A stretch of DNA of 64,000 nt, taken from SMWC01 sp045561055 (lineage in GTDB: Bacteria; Pseudomonadota; Gammaproteobacteria; Steroidobacterales; Rariloculaceae). Within the stretch, counting starts at the first letter, position 1; every line of letters starts with the position of its first letter. The notes below the pieces were generated by a model that worked only from the letters and a program-made list of their open reading frames with translations, ran no database searches and was not told where the DNA came from. The stretch spans positions 1 to 64,000 of the forward strand of contig JBJKYL010000003.1 in NCBI GenBank assembly GCA_045561055.1, read 5' to 3'. The translations under genes and the position numbers were made by a program. Below are positions 8,959-16,459 of the stretch, piece after piece.

Positions 8959-9732
8959 CTAAAAACCCTGATCGATCACGAGGATAGCGCTTTCGCCACT
9001 AAGAACGTCGGAGGCGCTTCCAGCATCTGCCTGACGCTGAGCTCTTGTTCTGCAGACGCGTTTTGGGATGTAGGAGCCAGCCGATTCCTCGGTTGTGCAT
9101 ACGATGTCTTCGGCTTCCTCAGCACGTTGGGTGCTGGCATCTGCGAGGGCATGCCACAGCTCTGGGACAGGTTTGCTAGACTGGACGACGTGAGTGATTG
9201 CGATCATTACGGTATCTCGGGCAGCTGAGAAATCACCTTCCGCAAATTGTGCTCTTGCTTTGAGATATACCAGTTCAGCTGTCCATTCGCCGCATACAAC
9301 TGCTTCTAGCGTGTCCAAGGCGTTATCATAGTTTTCGTCTTCCACGAACCGAATCGCTGTTCGCTCAATAGCGGCAAGCGCTAACTGCCGATTGCCATCA
9401 CGCTGGATAATGACTCTGCGATAATCACGCCGAGCACGCCGGGAGCTACCTTGCAGCGATTCCGTGTCACCGCGCGTCAGCCAAAATACTGCCTGTTCAT
9501 CATCATTAAGGGCGCCCTCATCAATCTCGTCGAGAGCTGCTTCGGCACAGTCACTATTATTATTAATGATGCACTGACGAACTGTTGCGAATTGTGCGCT
9601 AGCTGCTGCCCTTATTAGGGGTGCAGCCGCGGAATTTGCCGGAGTCGCGAAACAGTTATCTGCAACATTGGCTTGACCGAGACATAGAATCGGAGATAAA
9701 AGAAGTGCCCCTGCTGACATTATCGATCTCAT
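8959..9732 (-). CDS. Exported TPR-like protein with C-terminal GSxIPxRVCRT motif
   Basis: 257 residues with a signal peptide (cleavage near LGQA). The middle (about 60-190) consists of short alpha-helical units resembling degenerate tetratricopeptide repeats (for example DDEQAVFWLTRGDTES and VYLKARAQFAEGDFSAARD). Near the C-terminus is CTTEESAGSYIPKRVCRTRA, a two-cysteine motif of a type often seen in small exported proteins of Proteobacteria. It is the only minus-strand gene inside an otherwise plus-strand exported cluster. The function is unknown. Confidence 0.75.
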   Translation of the reverse strand: MRSIMSAGALLLSPILCLGQANVADNCFATPANSAAAPLIRAAASAQFATVRQCIINNNSDCAEAALDEIDEGALNDDEQAVFWLTRGDTESLQGSSRRARRDYRRVIIQRDGNRQLALAAIERTAIRFVEDENYDNALDTLEAVVCGEWTAELVYLKARAQFAEGDFSAARDTVMIAITHVVQSSKPVPELWHALADASTQRAEEAEDIVCTTEESAGSYIPKRVCRTRAQRQADAGSASDVLSGESAILVIDQGF

Positions 9733-9934
9733 TGATGATTGGTCCTCATACTATAGAGAGCTACTAAAAACGTATCGATGCGACTATAAACAATATAGTA
9801 GCGAAGGGATAGCAATGTCGAACGCGCAGATTTAACGTCGCTTAGCGATGAGGTAGTAAATGACATCAACTGGAAGCAAGGATCGGATAGCTCAAATTGG
9901 TACACGAAGCCCTGTATGCCCTAGTGATATCAAT

Positions 9935-10177
9935 ATGTCTGCTTTCGTGTCCGTCGCCGTTGTGTGTGTATTAGCGTGCAACGGTGCATTCGCCCAAACT
10001 TCGGCGATTGGTATTGTTAAGCGGTCGGCAGGAGTTCTCGGTGGCCTAGAGAAATTTCAGGGTATTCGTAACATCATGCTAAAGGGCTGCGGTCAGTGGG
10101 CGCGGCAGCGCTGTACCGATGAACTCGCAAAAGGCAACTACTTCCCCGGCCGCCCCGTCCAGACCGAAAGATTCTGA
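9935..10177 (+). CDS. Short exported protein, possibly a truncated N-terminal fragment
   Basis: The open frame begins at 9860, but a signal peptide starts at the ATG at 9935 (core FVSVAVVCVLACNGAFA), giving 80 residues. The mature part reads IGIVKRSAGVLGGLEKFQGIRNIMLKG in outline, which resembles the first strand of longer exported proteins that begin with an LGG...i..i..l...G pattern. It then stops after ~45 residues, so this may be a remnant of a longer gene rather than an intact small protein. No good ribosome binding site is visible. Confidence 0.4.
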   Translation: MSAFVSVAVVCVLACNGAFAQTSAIGIVKRSAGVLGGLEKFQGIRNIMLKGCGQWARQRCTDELAKGNYFPGRPVQTERF

Positions 10178-10183
10178 AGAAAG

Positions 10184-10558
10184 ATGTCATCACTCGCTCA
10201 CAACCTCAATCTGATGAATGAGTTCAACATACTTCGTATTATCTGTGGCGCTTTCTTTATTCCGCACATTTACGCTAAATTCTTTGTGCCGGAGGCGCTC
10301 GGTTTTTTTGTGGCAGCTGGCTTCAAACCACCGAAGGCATGGATGTATGTCGCCTGTGTGATAGAGGTTGTTCTCACGATCGGATTGATCTTTGGTGTCT
10401 TTACCGTTTATGTTGCCGCAGTCGCCGCTATCCATCTTCTTGTAGCAGCAATTGGTGTGTGGAAGGTCACTGGCGGAAAATGGCTATGGAACATTGGTGG
10501 CTGCGAATACTGCCTCTTCTGGGCGATATGCTGTGCCGTCGTTGCGATGCATGGATAA
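10184..10558 (+). CDS. DoxX-like membrane protein
   Basis: 124 residues with four likely membrane segments (about 15-30, 48-70, 75-92, 103-122) and the early RIICGAFFIPHIYAKF segment typical of DoxX/SURF4-type proteins. Such proteins are often tied to redox or thiol metabolism, but the biochemical role here is unknown. Three cysteines lie in the last segment (CEYC and ICC). It begins 6 bases after the preceding frame, so the two may be co-transcribed. Confidence 0.75.
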   Translation: MSSLAHNLNLMNEFNILRIICGAFFIPHIYAKFFVPEALGFFVAAGFKPPKAWMYVACVIEVVLTIGLIFGVFTVYVAAVAAIHLLVAAIGVWKVTGGKWLWNIGGCEYCLFWAICCAVVAMHG

Positions 10559-10609
10559 CGGAGTGTCACTTATGATGGTACTCTGGTAGGAAGAGTTATA
10601 GGAGTAAAC

Positions 10610-11599
10610 GTGTTGAAGAATTTCTTGCACGGCGTGTTGAGATGCGCGAGATACGTGGCGTTGGCTATAGTCATCGCTTCCGTTTCGGCTCATGGTCAAA
10701 CGGTAGATGAGATCCATGCTCAGCTGCGTTTGCTAGGATCTCAAGATGGTAACCCTAGGGTAGCGTCTCAGGATCTTTACCTCGGTCTGCATGAGCAGAT
10801 GGATCGCAGCGATGTGGAGGTTACGCGCGATATTCGTTACGGCCCCCATCCTGACCACGTTCTAGATATTTATACTCCGGTTGAGCGTGGCGATGAGCTT
10901 CTTCCTATTGTCGTTTTCGTACATGGTGGCTTGCTGGGTAACGGTGACAAGCTCTCGGGTGGAGCTGAGGAATATGTCTCCGGGAACGTTGCGACATTTT
11001 TCGCACGGCACGGTTTTATCGGCATAACCGCGAACTATCGTCTCGTGCCCGATATTGTTTGGCCGCAGGGTGCAGAGGACATGCGCGAGATTCTCGGTTG
11101 GTTACGAACAGAAAACGGAGCGGCATTTGGTGGTGATCGCGATGCGATGTTCATGATCGGTCAGTCCGGCGGTGCCCGCCACCTCGCGTCATATTTGTTT
11201 CATAGAACGTCGCAAATGGTTCGCTCGACAGAGCTGCGTGGTGCGGTTTTATTATCGCCGAGACTGGATGTTGGCGATTCGGATACCTTTAAGCACTATT
11301 ACGGAGAGGATCTTGGAGTGCAGGCTCAGAACTCTCCGGTCGGTTTGGTTGAGAGCTTTGACATCAACCGGCCGACTGTACCGATACTCCTGGTGACCAC
11401 TGAGTTTGATGGACCAAATATTCAAGTTCCAGTTGCGGCGTTCTTTGCCGCGACCTGTGAGAAATATCAGGAGTGCCCAAGACTTGTGCAACTGAAGAAT
11501 CATAACCGGTTCTCTACAGTATTGAGCTTCGATACGGGAGATGAGACGGTGAGTGGGGTGGTTTTGGATTTTTTCCGCGGAATTTATGATTCCTTATAA
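10610..11599 (+). CDS. Exported alpha/beta hydrolase (carboxylesterase-like)
   Basis: 329 residues, GTG start with GGAG at 10601-10604. A signal peptide (cleavage near SAHG-QT) exports it. The oxyanion HGG lies at 105-107 and the nucleophile elbow GQSGG at 184-188 (Ser186). A histidine in LKNHNRFS near the end and the acidic residue in TTEFDGPN may complete the triad. It resembles the lipase/esterase group that hydrolyses small esters. It lies between the DoxX-like gene and a DUF6152 gene on the same strand with short gaps, suggesting one transcript. Confidence 0.85.
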   Translation: MLKNFLHGVLRCARYVALAIVIASVSAHGQTVDEIHAQLRLLGSQDGNPRVASQDLYLGLHEQMDRSDVEVTRDIRYGPHPDHVLDIYTPVERGDELLPIVVFVHGGLLGNGDKLSGGAEEYVSGNVATFFARHGFIGITANYRLVPDIVWPQGAEDMREILGWLRTENGAAFGGDRDAMFMIGQSGGARHLASYLFHRTSQMVRSTELRGAVLLSPRLDVGDSDTFKHYYGEDLGVQAQNSPVGLVESFDINRPTVPILLVTTEFDGPNIQVPVAAFFAATCEKYQECPRLVQLKNHNRFSTVLSFDTGDETVSGVVLDFFRGIYDSL

Positions 11600-11619
11600 A
11601 AATAGGAAGGAAAAATACG

Positions 11620-12051
11620 ATGAATAAATTTAAGCAACCGCTTATCGGAGGACGTCACATTCTGGCGATTCTTGTCGGCGTGACGTGCGCGGTATCCGCC
11701 GTCGCTCACCATGGTTTCGCCTCCTATTTGGAAGAGGAATACACCCTGACCGGTACGGTAAAAGATATGTATTTTGGTTTCCCTCATCCACAGCTCACGA
11801 TTGAATCTGAAGGACAGACTTGGAATCTGTGGTTGGCGGCATTCGGCCGTGTGAGATTTGTCTGTTTTCACGAAGAACTAGCGGTCGGCGATGAAATCGT
11901 AGCCGTAGGACATCGTGTGCCAGATCCCTCGCGTTTTGAAATGAAGGCCGAGAATGTTCTTGTGGACAACAAGTTCTATGATTTCTACCCTCCCAATAAT
12001 CCGCTTGGCGGGAACGCGAACCCGATCAGATCCGAGCCTTGCCCAACATGA
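11620..12051 (+). CDS. DUF6152-family exported protein (copy 2)
   Basis: 143 residues. The signal peptide ends near SAVA, giving a mature N-terminus with AHHG at 29-32, followed by a beta-rich core of the same pattern as the gene at 8496. The usual NPH is FPH here (54-56). Two cysteines (FVCFHEE and EPCPT) remain. AGGAAGG lies upstream of the ATG, and the gene follows the esterase by 20 bases. It is probably translated from the same mRNA as the next gene. The function is unknown. Confidence 0.78.
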   Translation: MNKFKQPLIGGRHILAILVGVTCAVSAVAHHGFASYLEEEYTLTGTVKDMYFGFPHPQLTIESEGQTWNLWLAAFGRVRFVCFHEELAVGDEIVAVGHRVPDPSRFEMKAENVLVDNKFYDFYPPNNPLGGNANPIRSEPCPT

Positions 12052-12098
12052 GTCTGGATGCGGGTTGCAAAGAAAAATTGCCGAGCTCGTCAACGCCT

Positions 12099-13073
12099 AT
12101 GAGATTAGTAAGTTGTTTGCTGTCCCTCGTAATATTGCCGATGGTTGTACATGCCCATCACTCCTTTGCAATTTACGATAGAAGTGTAATCCACGAAATT
12201 GAGGGTGAGCTGGTCGGTGTACGCTGGCGAAATCCACACGTGATGTTCACGGTGCGCACCGAGGACTCCGACGGGCAACTTCAAGACTGGGAGATCGAAG
12301 CGGCGGCAGTCTATGTTGTTGAGAGATCTGGCGTACAGGCGAGTATGTTCGACGGAGTTGGCTATGTGAAGGCAGCCGGGTGGCGCTCTCCAGATCGTTC
12401 GGCAATGCAGGTTACGAACATCTTGCTACCCAATGGAAACGAAATTTTGCTGTCGGGAAGCGCCAGCAACCGTTGGTCGGACGATTTTGTGGGTGGGCAA
12501 CTTGATGGTGAGCGAGTGGATCGTGCCGATCGTGACCTGTTTCGCGTCTGGAGCATTGAGAATTTTGGTAGGGGCAATGGGCAACAACAAAGTGAGGTTC
12601 GATTGACCGAAAGGGCTAGGGAAATGCCATCTGTATTCGAACTCGACATCTGTCAGCCACAGGGAATGCCTGCGATCATGCAGAATCCTCTCCCTATCGA
12701 GTTTATCGATAAGGGAGCGATTATCGAGCTCCGCCTTAACACATTCGGTGTATTACGGACTATCCATATGAGCGACGAACCGCGTACCGAAGCGATACCT
12801 CTCTCTGATCTGGGCTACTCGGTTGGCCGGCGCGTGGGTGATACGCTGGAAGTTCTAACGACACGGGTGGGCTGGCCTTATTTTGACGACAATGGCACGC
12901 CACAAACCGAAAATATTGTGATAACGGAACGTTTCTCACTAGTCGATGACAAGTCTCGGTTGAATTATAGTCAGACGGTCACCGATCCCGAATCATTTCT
13001 GGAACCGGTGATTTTTAGTGGTTATTGGGCCGATATCGGCGAAGAGCAGGTCGGGTTTACTGGATGCGACTGA
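12099..13073 (+). CDS. DUF6152-type exported protein with C-terminal extension (copy 3)
   Basis: The frame is open from TTG 12039, but a signal peptide begins at ATG 12099 (MRLVSCLLSLVILPMVVHA), giving 324 residues. AHHS falls at 19-22 and NPH at 45-47 in the N-terminal DUF6152-like domain (~20-120). A second domain of ~190 residues follows, with RTIHM, a VGDTLEV strand and WPYFDDNGTPQ near the end and a final cysteine. The same C-terminal domain survives as a remnant at 62887-63099. It probably belongs to one transcript with 11620-12051. Confidence 0.78.
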   Translation: MRLVSCLLSLVILPMVVHAHHSFAIYDRSVIHEIEGELVGVRWRNPHVMFTVRTEDSDGQLQDWEIEAAAVYVVERSGVQASMFDGVGYVKAAGWRSPDRSAMQVTNILLPNGNEILLSGSASNRWSDDFVGGQLDGERVDRADRDLFRVWSIENFGRGNGQQQSEVRLTERAREMPSVFELDICQPQGMPAIMQNPLPIEFIDKGAIIELRLNTFGVLRTIHMSDEPRTEAIPLSDLGYSVGRRVGDTLEVLTTRVGWPYFDDNGTPQTENIVITERFSLVDDKSRLNYSQTVTDPESFLEPVIFSGYWADIGEEQVGFTGCD

Positions 13074-13166
13074 ATGATGTCCGCGTTGAATTCTGATCTT
13101 GTTCACGAATCCGAGTATCGAGGGATGGACATCGATAAAATTTAGTTCCCGCAGAGGAAGACTATC

Positions 13167-14186
13167 ATGAGATCGGCTCTTGATCGGTTTGGATTTTCGA
13201 GCGCGCTATTCTTAATCACCTTACCCGTGGTAGCGCATCATAGTCGGGCCATATTTGATAGGGAGCGTGTCGTTACGATAGAGGGTGTTGTGACACAGTT
13301 CGAATGGGCCAATCCCCATGTCACTGTCTTTGTCGAAACGAAGACCGACTCGGGCGATACAGTAGTCTGGGCATTCGAGGGTGGTGCGACGACTTACCAG
13401 AGAGGCAGAGGCTGGTCAAGCGACATGCTTGCTACGGGGGACCATGTCATCGCCGCGGGTCATCCTTTGAAGACTATCGGAGCAACGACTGCAGATGTTG
13501 TTTCGATCCGAAAAGCAGGTGTCACGGTGGTCGACAACGGTGTTGCTACGTCAGCGCTCGAGGGGCCCGGGCTCGCATCGTTTGGGACCGATGGCCTATC
13601 CGGAATTTGGTATATTCCTCAGAACCCGTCTCATACACAATTTTCTACCCCTTCTTCTTATCCGTGGTCTTTGACATCCAAAGGTACTGGAGATCTCGCG
13701 GCGTATGATGACCGGACCATGAATCCACAAAATAGATGCGGGGTCCGTACGGCTCCATGGCTTATGACATGGGGCGTATACAGCATCGAGGTGAGCGATC
13801 GCTTGATTTCTATTCGCACTGAATTCGATACTGTTGAGCGAACTGTTTATATGGACGTTACTTCACATGATGGTGCTGCGATCACGACTCAGGGCCATTC
13901 GATCGGTCGGTGGGAAGACGAGGTTCTGGTTGTTGACACGACGCATTTCGCAGACCACCGTATCGGCAATGCTCGGGGTGTGTCGTCGGGCTCACAAAAA
14001 CATCTCGTCGAACGCTTTGAATTGAACCCCGATGGAACAGGTCTAACTTATCGCTTCGAGCTCGAGGATCCGGAGTACTTGTCCGCCCTTGTCACTGGCG
14101 AGCTGCAGTCGGCGTATCGACCAGATCTTGGATTCGAGCCGATAGACTGTAACTTGGAGATTGCGCGCCGGTTTCTAGAAGATTGA
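13167..14186 (+). CDS. DUF6152-type exported protein with C-terminal extension (copy 4)
   Basis: 339 residues with the same two-part layout as its neighbour: signal peptide, AHHS at 23-26, NPH at 49-51, then a C-terminal domain containing LSGIWYI, ERTVYMD, GHSIGRWEDEVLVVDT and HLVERFEL. GHSIGRWE...LVVDT is the hallmark of a widespread but uncharacterised exported domain. AGAGGAAG precedes the ATG. The tandem arrangement with the gene at 12099 suggests duplication followed by clear divergence. It is probably periplasmic; the ligand is unknown. Confidence 0.8.
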   Translation: MRSALDRFGFSSALFLITLPVVAHHSRAIFDRERVVTIEGVVTQFEWANPHVTVFVETKTDSGDTVVWAFEGGATTYQRGRGWSSDMLATGDHVIAAGHPLKTIGATTADVVSIRKAGVTVVDNGVATSALEGPGLASFGTDGLSGIWYIPQNPSHTQFSTPSSYPWSLTSKGTGDLAAYDDRTMNPQNRCGVRTAPWLMTWGVYSIEVSDRLISIRTEFDTVERTVYMDVTSHDGAAITTQGHSIGRWEDEVLVVDTTHFADHRIGNARGVSSGSQKHLVERFELNPDGTGLTYRFELEDPEYLSALVTGELQSAYRPDLGFEPIDCNLEIARRFLED

Positions 14187-14190
14187 TTAA

Positions 14191-14222
14191 ATGTCCGCTT
14201 TTGGTCGAAAGAAACTGTCGGT
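14191..14222. repeat. Repeat-like element, copy A (ATGWCCGCTTWTGG type)
   Basis: ATGTCCGCTTTTGGTCGAAA starts 5 bases after the upstream stop and closely matches the element at 14608: ATG-T/A-CCGCTT-T/A-TGG, then AAAG and GGTTA. Intergenic motifs beginning TGNCCGCTTTTGG are familiar from other gammaproteobacteria, but I cannot count copies beyond this window. Confidence 0.45.
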
Positions 14223-14268
14223 TAATGGTTAATATGTAGGCTAGTGCACATCTGAGGAACGATCGAAG

Positions 14269-14604
14269 ATGATGAGGTGTACGTTAGTGATCGCCATGGC
14301 CGCCATCATCCTGGCGGATGCTGTTTCCGCGCAGCCACAGAGCCCAAGTTGTGGCAGATTCGAGGTTCTAGAAGACACGATGGTTGAGACGCGCCTTTTT
14401 CGGAAAGGTACCTACGTTATTCACTCAATCGGTGTTCCATGCGAAGAAGTACTAGGAGCAGACGGGCTCTTCGCAAGGTTTCTCGGTCTTGGAGACGATG
14501 CACCGTTGCCCGAGCCGTGGAAATCTCTCACCGAAGCGGTGGGAGCGCCGAAGTTTGCTACTAGCGCCGGATACGGTTTCCGCGCTCAGCGAATATCGGA
14601 CTGA
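14269..14604 (+). CDS. Small exported protein of unknown function
   Basis: 111 residues with a signal peptide (cleavage near VSAQ). The mature part has two cysteines (in PSCGRF and VPCEEV) that could pair. I do not recognise the family. It is flanked on both sides by the two related repeat-like elements, which raises the chance that it moved or that the flanks are simply intergenic repeats. The start ATG is doubled (ATGATG); the upstream GATCGAAG is a weak ribosome site. Confidence 0.6.
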   Translation: MMRCTLVIAMAAIILADAVSAQPQSPSCGRFEVLEDTMVETRLFRKGTYVIHSIGVPCEEVLGADGLFARFLGLGDDAPLPEPWKSLTEAVGAPKFATSAGYGFRAQRISD

Positions 14605-14607
14605 ACT

Positions 14608-14640
14608 ATGACCGCTTATGGCTAAAAGTAGCGGTTAGTC
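14608..14640. repeat. Repeat-like element, copy B, with hairpin potential
   Basis: ATGACCGCTTATGGCTAAAA then AGCGGTTAGT. The arms ACCGCT and AGCGGT can pair around a 13-base loop. It matches copy A at 14191 and sits between convergent genes, so it could also act as a terminator-like hairpin, although no T-run follows. Confidence 0.45.
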
Positions 14641-14645
14641 AACAA

Positions 14646-15608
14646 TTAAAAAGACAACGGACGAGGTTTCACTGCAATATATCGGCTGCTGTATGCCACG
14701 ATGTCAGTAACGATTATTTCTATCCCCTCTTCTGTCATTCCATCTCTCCCGTGCAAATACCCATGACCATATCCTGGGTAGTTTATTTCTTTTATCAGCT
14801 TGTTATGTTTTGTAAGTGCAGGAATTAGTAGCTCAGCATTCACTCGGTTGACCGGATGCACATCACTATGGATTAACATGACGGGAGGCGATATACGCTG
14901 CACTTTGTTTTCAAGAATGATTTGTTTTTCACTGTTGTGATATTTTTCAAAATTAATGCCCACGTCCATGTTAGGCGTGTAGGGATCTCGCGGGACGTTA
15001 GGGTCAGGATCAGGGAATAGTTCAGCTAGCAATGTTGTAGCAGGCTCACTAACGATGACCGCTGTCGGCGCTTCCGGTCGACCGGCAAGCTCTAATGTCA
15101 ATCGCCCGCCTGAACTATGTCCCAGCATAATAATACTATTTGGATCAATACGAGGTGATATGCGTAATTCTTCAAGGATGGCCGCTAAATCCTCAACCGG
15201 CCCTAGGTTATCTGCTTCAAATTGCTCATGGCTTCTGAAAGATGCTAAGACTACCCCGAATCCAGCGGCTAGTAACCGGGTAATCGATGGATCATTGAGC
15301 GACTGGTCAATCCGGTTTTCAAGGGGTTGGTACCTATGGCCCCCATGCACGAAAACAATGACCGGGAAAAGACCTTCACCTACAGGAATACGTTGAACAA
15401 TTTCCACTGTATGTTGATCATGGACTGTAATGACAGAAGTCGTAACCGGCGCGATTTCTTCCGGCACATCTATGCCCGAAATCATGGGGCCTCTTGACCT
15501 ATTGCGAATAGGCTCGTCAATTCCGGTAGTTTGGGCAAAAGTAGGTGCTGATGAAATTGAAAGGATGGCTAAACTGCAGGCAATGCCAGTTAACTGAAAC
15601 TTCTTCAT
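14646..15608 (-). CDS. Exported alpha/beta hydrolase
   Basis: 320 residues with a signal peptide (cleavage near TFAQ-TT). The oxyanion HGG lies at 88-90 and the nucleophile elbow GHSSG at 163-167 (Ser165); a histidine in YPGYGHGY near the end probably completes the triad. The fold is of the dienelactone hydrolase/prolyl oligopeptidase-like type without the propeller. It is convergent with the small exported gene and is a second secreted hydrolase in the cluster, only distantly like the one at 10610. The substrate is unknown. Confidence 0.83.
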   Translation of the reverse strand: MKKFQLTGIACSLAILSISSAPTFAQTTGIDEPIRNRSRGPMISGIDVPEEIAPVTTSVITVHDQHTVEIVQRIPVGEGLFPVIVFVHGGHRYQPLENRIDQSLNDPSITRLLAAGFGVVLASFRSHEQFEADNLGPVEDLAAILEELRISPRIDPNSIIMLGHSSGGRLTLELAGRPEAPTAVIVSEPATTLLAELFPDPDPNVPRDPYTPNMDVGINFEKYHNSEKQIILENKVQRISPPVMLIHSDVHPVNRVNAELLIPALTKHNKLIKEINYPGYGHGYLHGRDGMTEEGIEIIVTDIVAYSSRYIAVKPRPLSF

Positions 15609-15754
15609 AATTTTGGCACCTAATAAATTTCTTCTCTGTTAATCGTTACCCACCTCAATTTCAAGCGTGACAACTAATCCAGGAGTTCGATGCTCGTAGT
15701 AAGAACGCTGAAGAAGGTTATCAAATTTTTTAATCAGTTATATAAGTTGAGTAA

Positions 15755-15845
15755 TGGCGGAGGGAGTGGGATTCGAACCCACGGACGGGACGAGCCCGTC
15801 ACTTGATTTCGAATCAAGCCCGTTCGACCACTCCGGCATCCCTCC
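15755..15845 (-). tRNA. tRNA-Ser (anticodon CGA)
   Basis: A complete class II tRNA with GGAGGGA/TCCCTCC acceptor arms, a long variable arm, GTTCGAATCC in the T arm and encoded CCA. The anticodon stem CTTGA/TCAAG encloses TTCGAAA, giving CGA, which reads UCG. Confidence 0.95.
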
Positions 15846-15852
15846 GCCGGCG

Positions 15853-15881
15853 AATCTAGCAGGTCACTAGGTGGTCGGCAA
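15853..15881 (-). promoter_or_regulatory. Promoter for tRNA-Ser
   Basis: Read on the minus strand: TTGCCG, a 17-base spacer, TAGATT, then 7 bases to the tRNA 5' end. The spacing is ideal for a sigma70-type promoter. Confidence 0.55.
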
Positions 15882-15944
15882 CAAAGAGACGATTTCTTTC
15901 AGTGGGATCGGGGCTATAACTATCGCTGCCCGTTTCCGGCCCAT

Positions 15945-16331
15945 CTATCGGCTCAAAGTCGTCGCACCTTGATATCCGAGCCAGACTGCGATGAGACATA
16001 GGAAAACGGATAAGAAGATATTAGCGCTAGCGAATAACCAGTCGCCATTCCTAACCAGATTCAGCGTCTGTAAGCTAAACGAAGAAAATGTCGTATAGCC
16101 GCCGCAAACGCCGATCATTAGCAGTGCCCGTGCGTCTGGGGAAATAAGAGCGCGGCCATCAGGAGAGACGAGTCCGGCAAGGATCCCAATAGCCAGCGAA
16201 CCCAAAACGTTCACGACGATCGTGCCCCATGGTAGAGCTTCACCGAAGTGCCGAGAAATAATGTTAGCGCACCAATAGCGTCCAATACCTCCAAGCGCGC
16301 TACCAAGCCCAATCCATATATAGGTCAACAC
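15945..16331 (-). CDS. crcB: Fluoride channel CrcB/Fluc
   Basis: A small inner-membrane fluoride exporter of 128 residues with four membrane segments. It shows the family signatures GGIGRYW near the N-terminus, NVLGSLAIG and GVCGGYTTFSSFS, the segment that lines the ion path with its Phe residues. Fluc channels work as antiparallel dimers, so one gene is enough. I looked in the upstream 130 bases for a fluoride riboswitch and saw none. Confidence 0.93.
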   Translation of the reverse strand: MLTYIWIGLGSALGGIGRYWCANIISRHFGEALPWGTIVVNVLGSLAIGILAGLVSPDGRALISPDARALLMIGVCGGYTTFSSFSLQTLNLVRNGDWLFASANIFLSVFLCLIAVWLGYQGATTLSR

Positions 16332-16459
16332 GCTACCATCCTTCCGGGAATGCCCTCCTCTTGATTTTCGAAGTTATAGCTATAGTAACGTGCAGTTGTA
16401 TCCAGAACCATGCGACTATCGACTACGGAGGAGTAGATTCGGGCATTTAAGGTTGAGAG

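Noticed and set aside
16332..16459. Fluoride riboswitch upstream of crcB
   Set aside because: No conserved GGNGAUGG...pseudoknot pattern of the crcB motif in the 130 upstream bases on the relevant strand.
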